DNA of 64,000 nt. Source: Salinisphaera orenii subsp. halophila YIM 95161 (lineage in GTDB: Bacteria > Pseudomonadota > Gammaproteobacteria > Nevskiales > Salinisphaeraceae). The stretch spans positions 1 to 64,000 of the forward strand of contig NZ_AYKF01000046.1 in the NCBI RefSeq assembly GCF_003732545.1, in the 5' to 3' direction. Numbering within the stretch: the stretch's first letter is position 1; each line of letters opens with the position of its first letter. The notes under the pieces were generated by a model. The model was not told where the DNA came from. It did no database searches and saw only the letters and a list, made by a program, of their open reading frames with translations. Position numbers and translations under genes: made by a program. Below, one piece after another: positions 63,419 through 64,000 of the stretch.

Positions 63419-64000
63419 AGTCCGCTATTGGCCTTGGATTCAATGGATCGACGCAACGACACGTTGATACCGCTCGGCCGGCGTTTCGTAATCTAGTGTT
63501 TTACGCGGTCGCTCATTGAGGTTTCTCGCGACGGTGTCGAGCTCAGCCTGGGAAAATGCGGTGAGGCACATACCTTTCGGGAAATACTGGCGCAGTAACC
63601 CGTTGGTATTTTCGTTTGATCCCCGCTGCCAAGGATGGTGTGGGTCGCAAAAGCAAACCTGAATATCGGTCGCCAGCGTGAAGCGTTGATGGGCAGCCAT
63701 CTCTTTGCCTCGATCCCAAGTCAACGAGCGATACAGTTGCTGGGGTAGCCGACGCGCATTTTCGATCAAGGCGTCGACGACCGTCGCAGTATCCTTACGA
63801 TCGATCTTCACGAGCATGACGTAACGTGTGTGTCGCTCGACGAGCGTCGCGATCTGGCTGTTCTTGCTGCCGAATAATAGGTCGCCTTCCCAATGCCCAG
63901 GTACGGCTCGGTCGTCGACCGACGCCGGTCGCTCGCTGATCGAGACCGTACCGGTGATCCGCCCGTGATTATCCGTTTTCTGCGTATGGTGACGAGAACG
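63419..64000 (-). mobile_element. IS30-family insertion sequence, cut by the window edge
   Basis: It contains the C-terminal part of an IS30 transposase and continues past base 64000. The terminal inverted repeat should lie near 63419-63440, between the regulator stop and the transposase stop, but I could not define it. Confidence 0.75.
63440..64000 (-). CDS. IS30-family transposase, 5' end outside the window
   Basis: The frame remains open from the stop at 63440 to the window edge, giving 186 codons; the beginning lies beyond 64000. The DDE residues are present: Asp in [11 protein letters not shown], Asp in [12 protein letters not shown] and Glu in [17 protein letters not shown]. The end DYETPAERY is also typical of IS30. 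An internal ATG at 63817 is only a methionine within the frame. No frameshift is visible in the part seen. Confidence 0.93.
   Translation of the reverse strand, partial: RSRHHTQKTDNHGRITGTVSISERPASVDDRAVPGHWEGDLLFGSKNSQIATLVERHTRYVMLVKIDRKDTATVVDALIENARRLPQQLYRSLTWDRGKEMAAHQRFTLATDIQVCFCDPHHPWQRGSNENTNGLLRQYFPKGMCLTAFSQAELDTVARNLNERPRKTLDYETPAERYQRVVASIH

Overview
The window is a GC-rich, gene-dense stretch of a gammaproteobacterial chromosome. The gene orders nudJ-mnmA-hflD, fabD-fabG-acpP-fabF-(pabB)-pabC-mltG-tmk-holB-pilZ and cyoABCD point to Gammaproteobacteria. The very high GC and the mix of marine or oil-associated functions (FadE, CyoABCD, ethanolamine use, molybdenum hydroxylase) would suit Salinisphaera or a relative. 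That placement is inference; no rRNA is present. I saw no tRNA, rRNA or CRISPR array.

Layout. 1-6.0 kb: end of a nuclease-like gene, a YqaA-type membrane protein, a DUF488 protein, an exported SRPBCC protein, a lemA-TPM-TPM operon and purEK. 6.5-15.5 kb: an AmpD-type lipoprotein amidase, the long helicase HrpA, an SRAP protein, an IalB-like secreted protein, a family I do not recognise, an ACP phosphodiesterase and a class V aminotransferase. 15.8-21.1 kb: isochorismatase-like hydrolase, type II haloacid dehalogenase, beta-carbonic anhydrase, a cupin/STAS pair and a DadA-like dehydrogenase. 21.1-26.0 kb: a 1-kb gene-free region carrying a strong sigma-54-type promoter, then eutB-eutC-eat, closed by three successive hairpins. 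26.1-28.1 kb: a small orphan gene and a diguanylate cyclase. 28.6-32.6 kb: cyoABCD on the minus strand, with an IS1595-family element just upstream of cyoA.

34.1-39.2 kb: acnA and nudJ-mnmA-hflD (minus strand). 39.3-48.0 kb: a tightly overlapped fatty-acid, folate, cell-wall and replication operon from fabD to a PilZ protein. fabH and plsX are not at its head, and pabB sits between fabF and pabC. 48.0-51.2 kb: a TetR-type regulator (TTG start) divergent from fadE, with a palindrome lying exactly between the -35 and -10 of the predicted fadE promoter. 51.5-54.8 kb: hemolysin III-type protein, recQ and a VanX-type dipeptidase. 55.0-58.2 kb: a three-gene isoquinoline 1-oxidoreductase-type operon (2Fe-2S subunit, Tat-exported molybdopterin subunit, diheme cytochrome).

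58.3-64.0 kb looks compositionally different and accessory. A MocR-type regulator faces a minus-strand series made of a DapA-superfamily aldolase, a LysE exporter, a 64-residue membrane protein and a sodium/solute symporter. Two similar 14-bp dyads 22 bp apart lie in the regulator/aldolase intergenic region. An IS30 transposase runs off the right edge. This cluster, together with the eut promoter and the TetR/fadE promoter, is the most interesting content.
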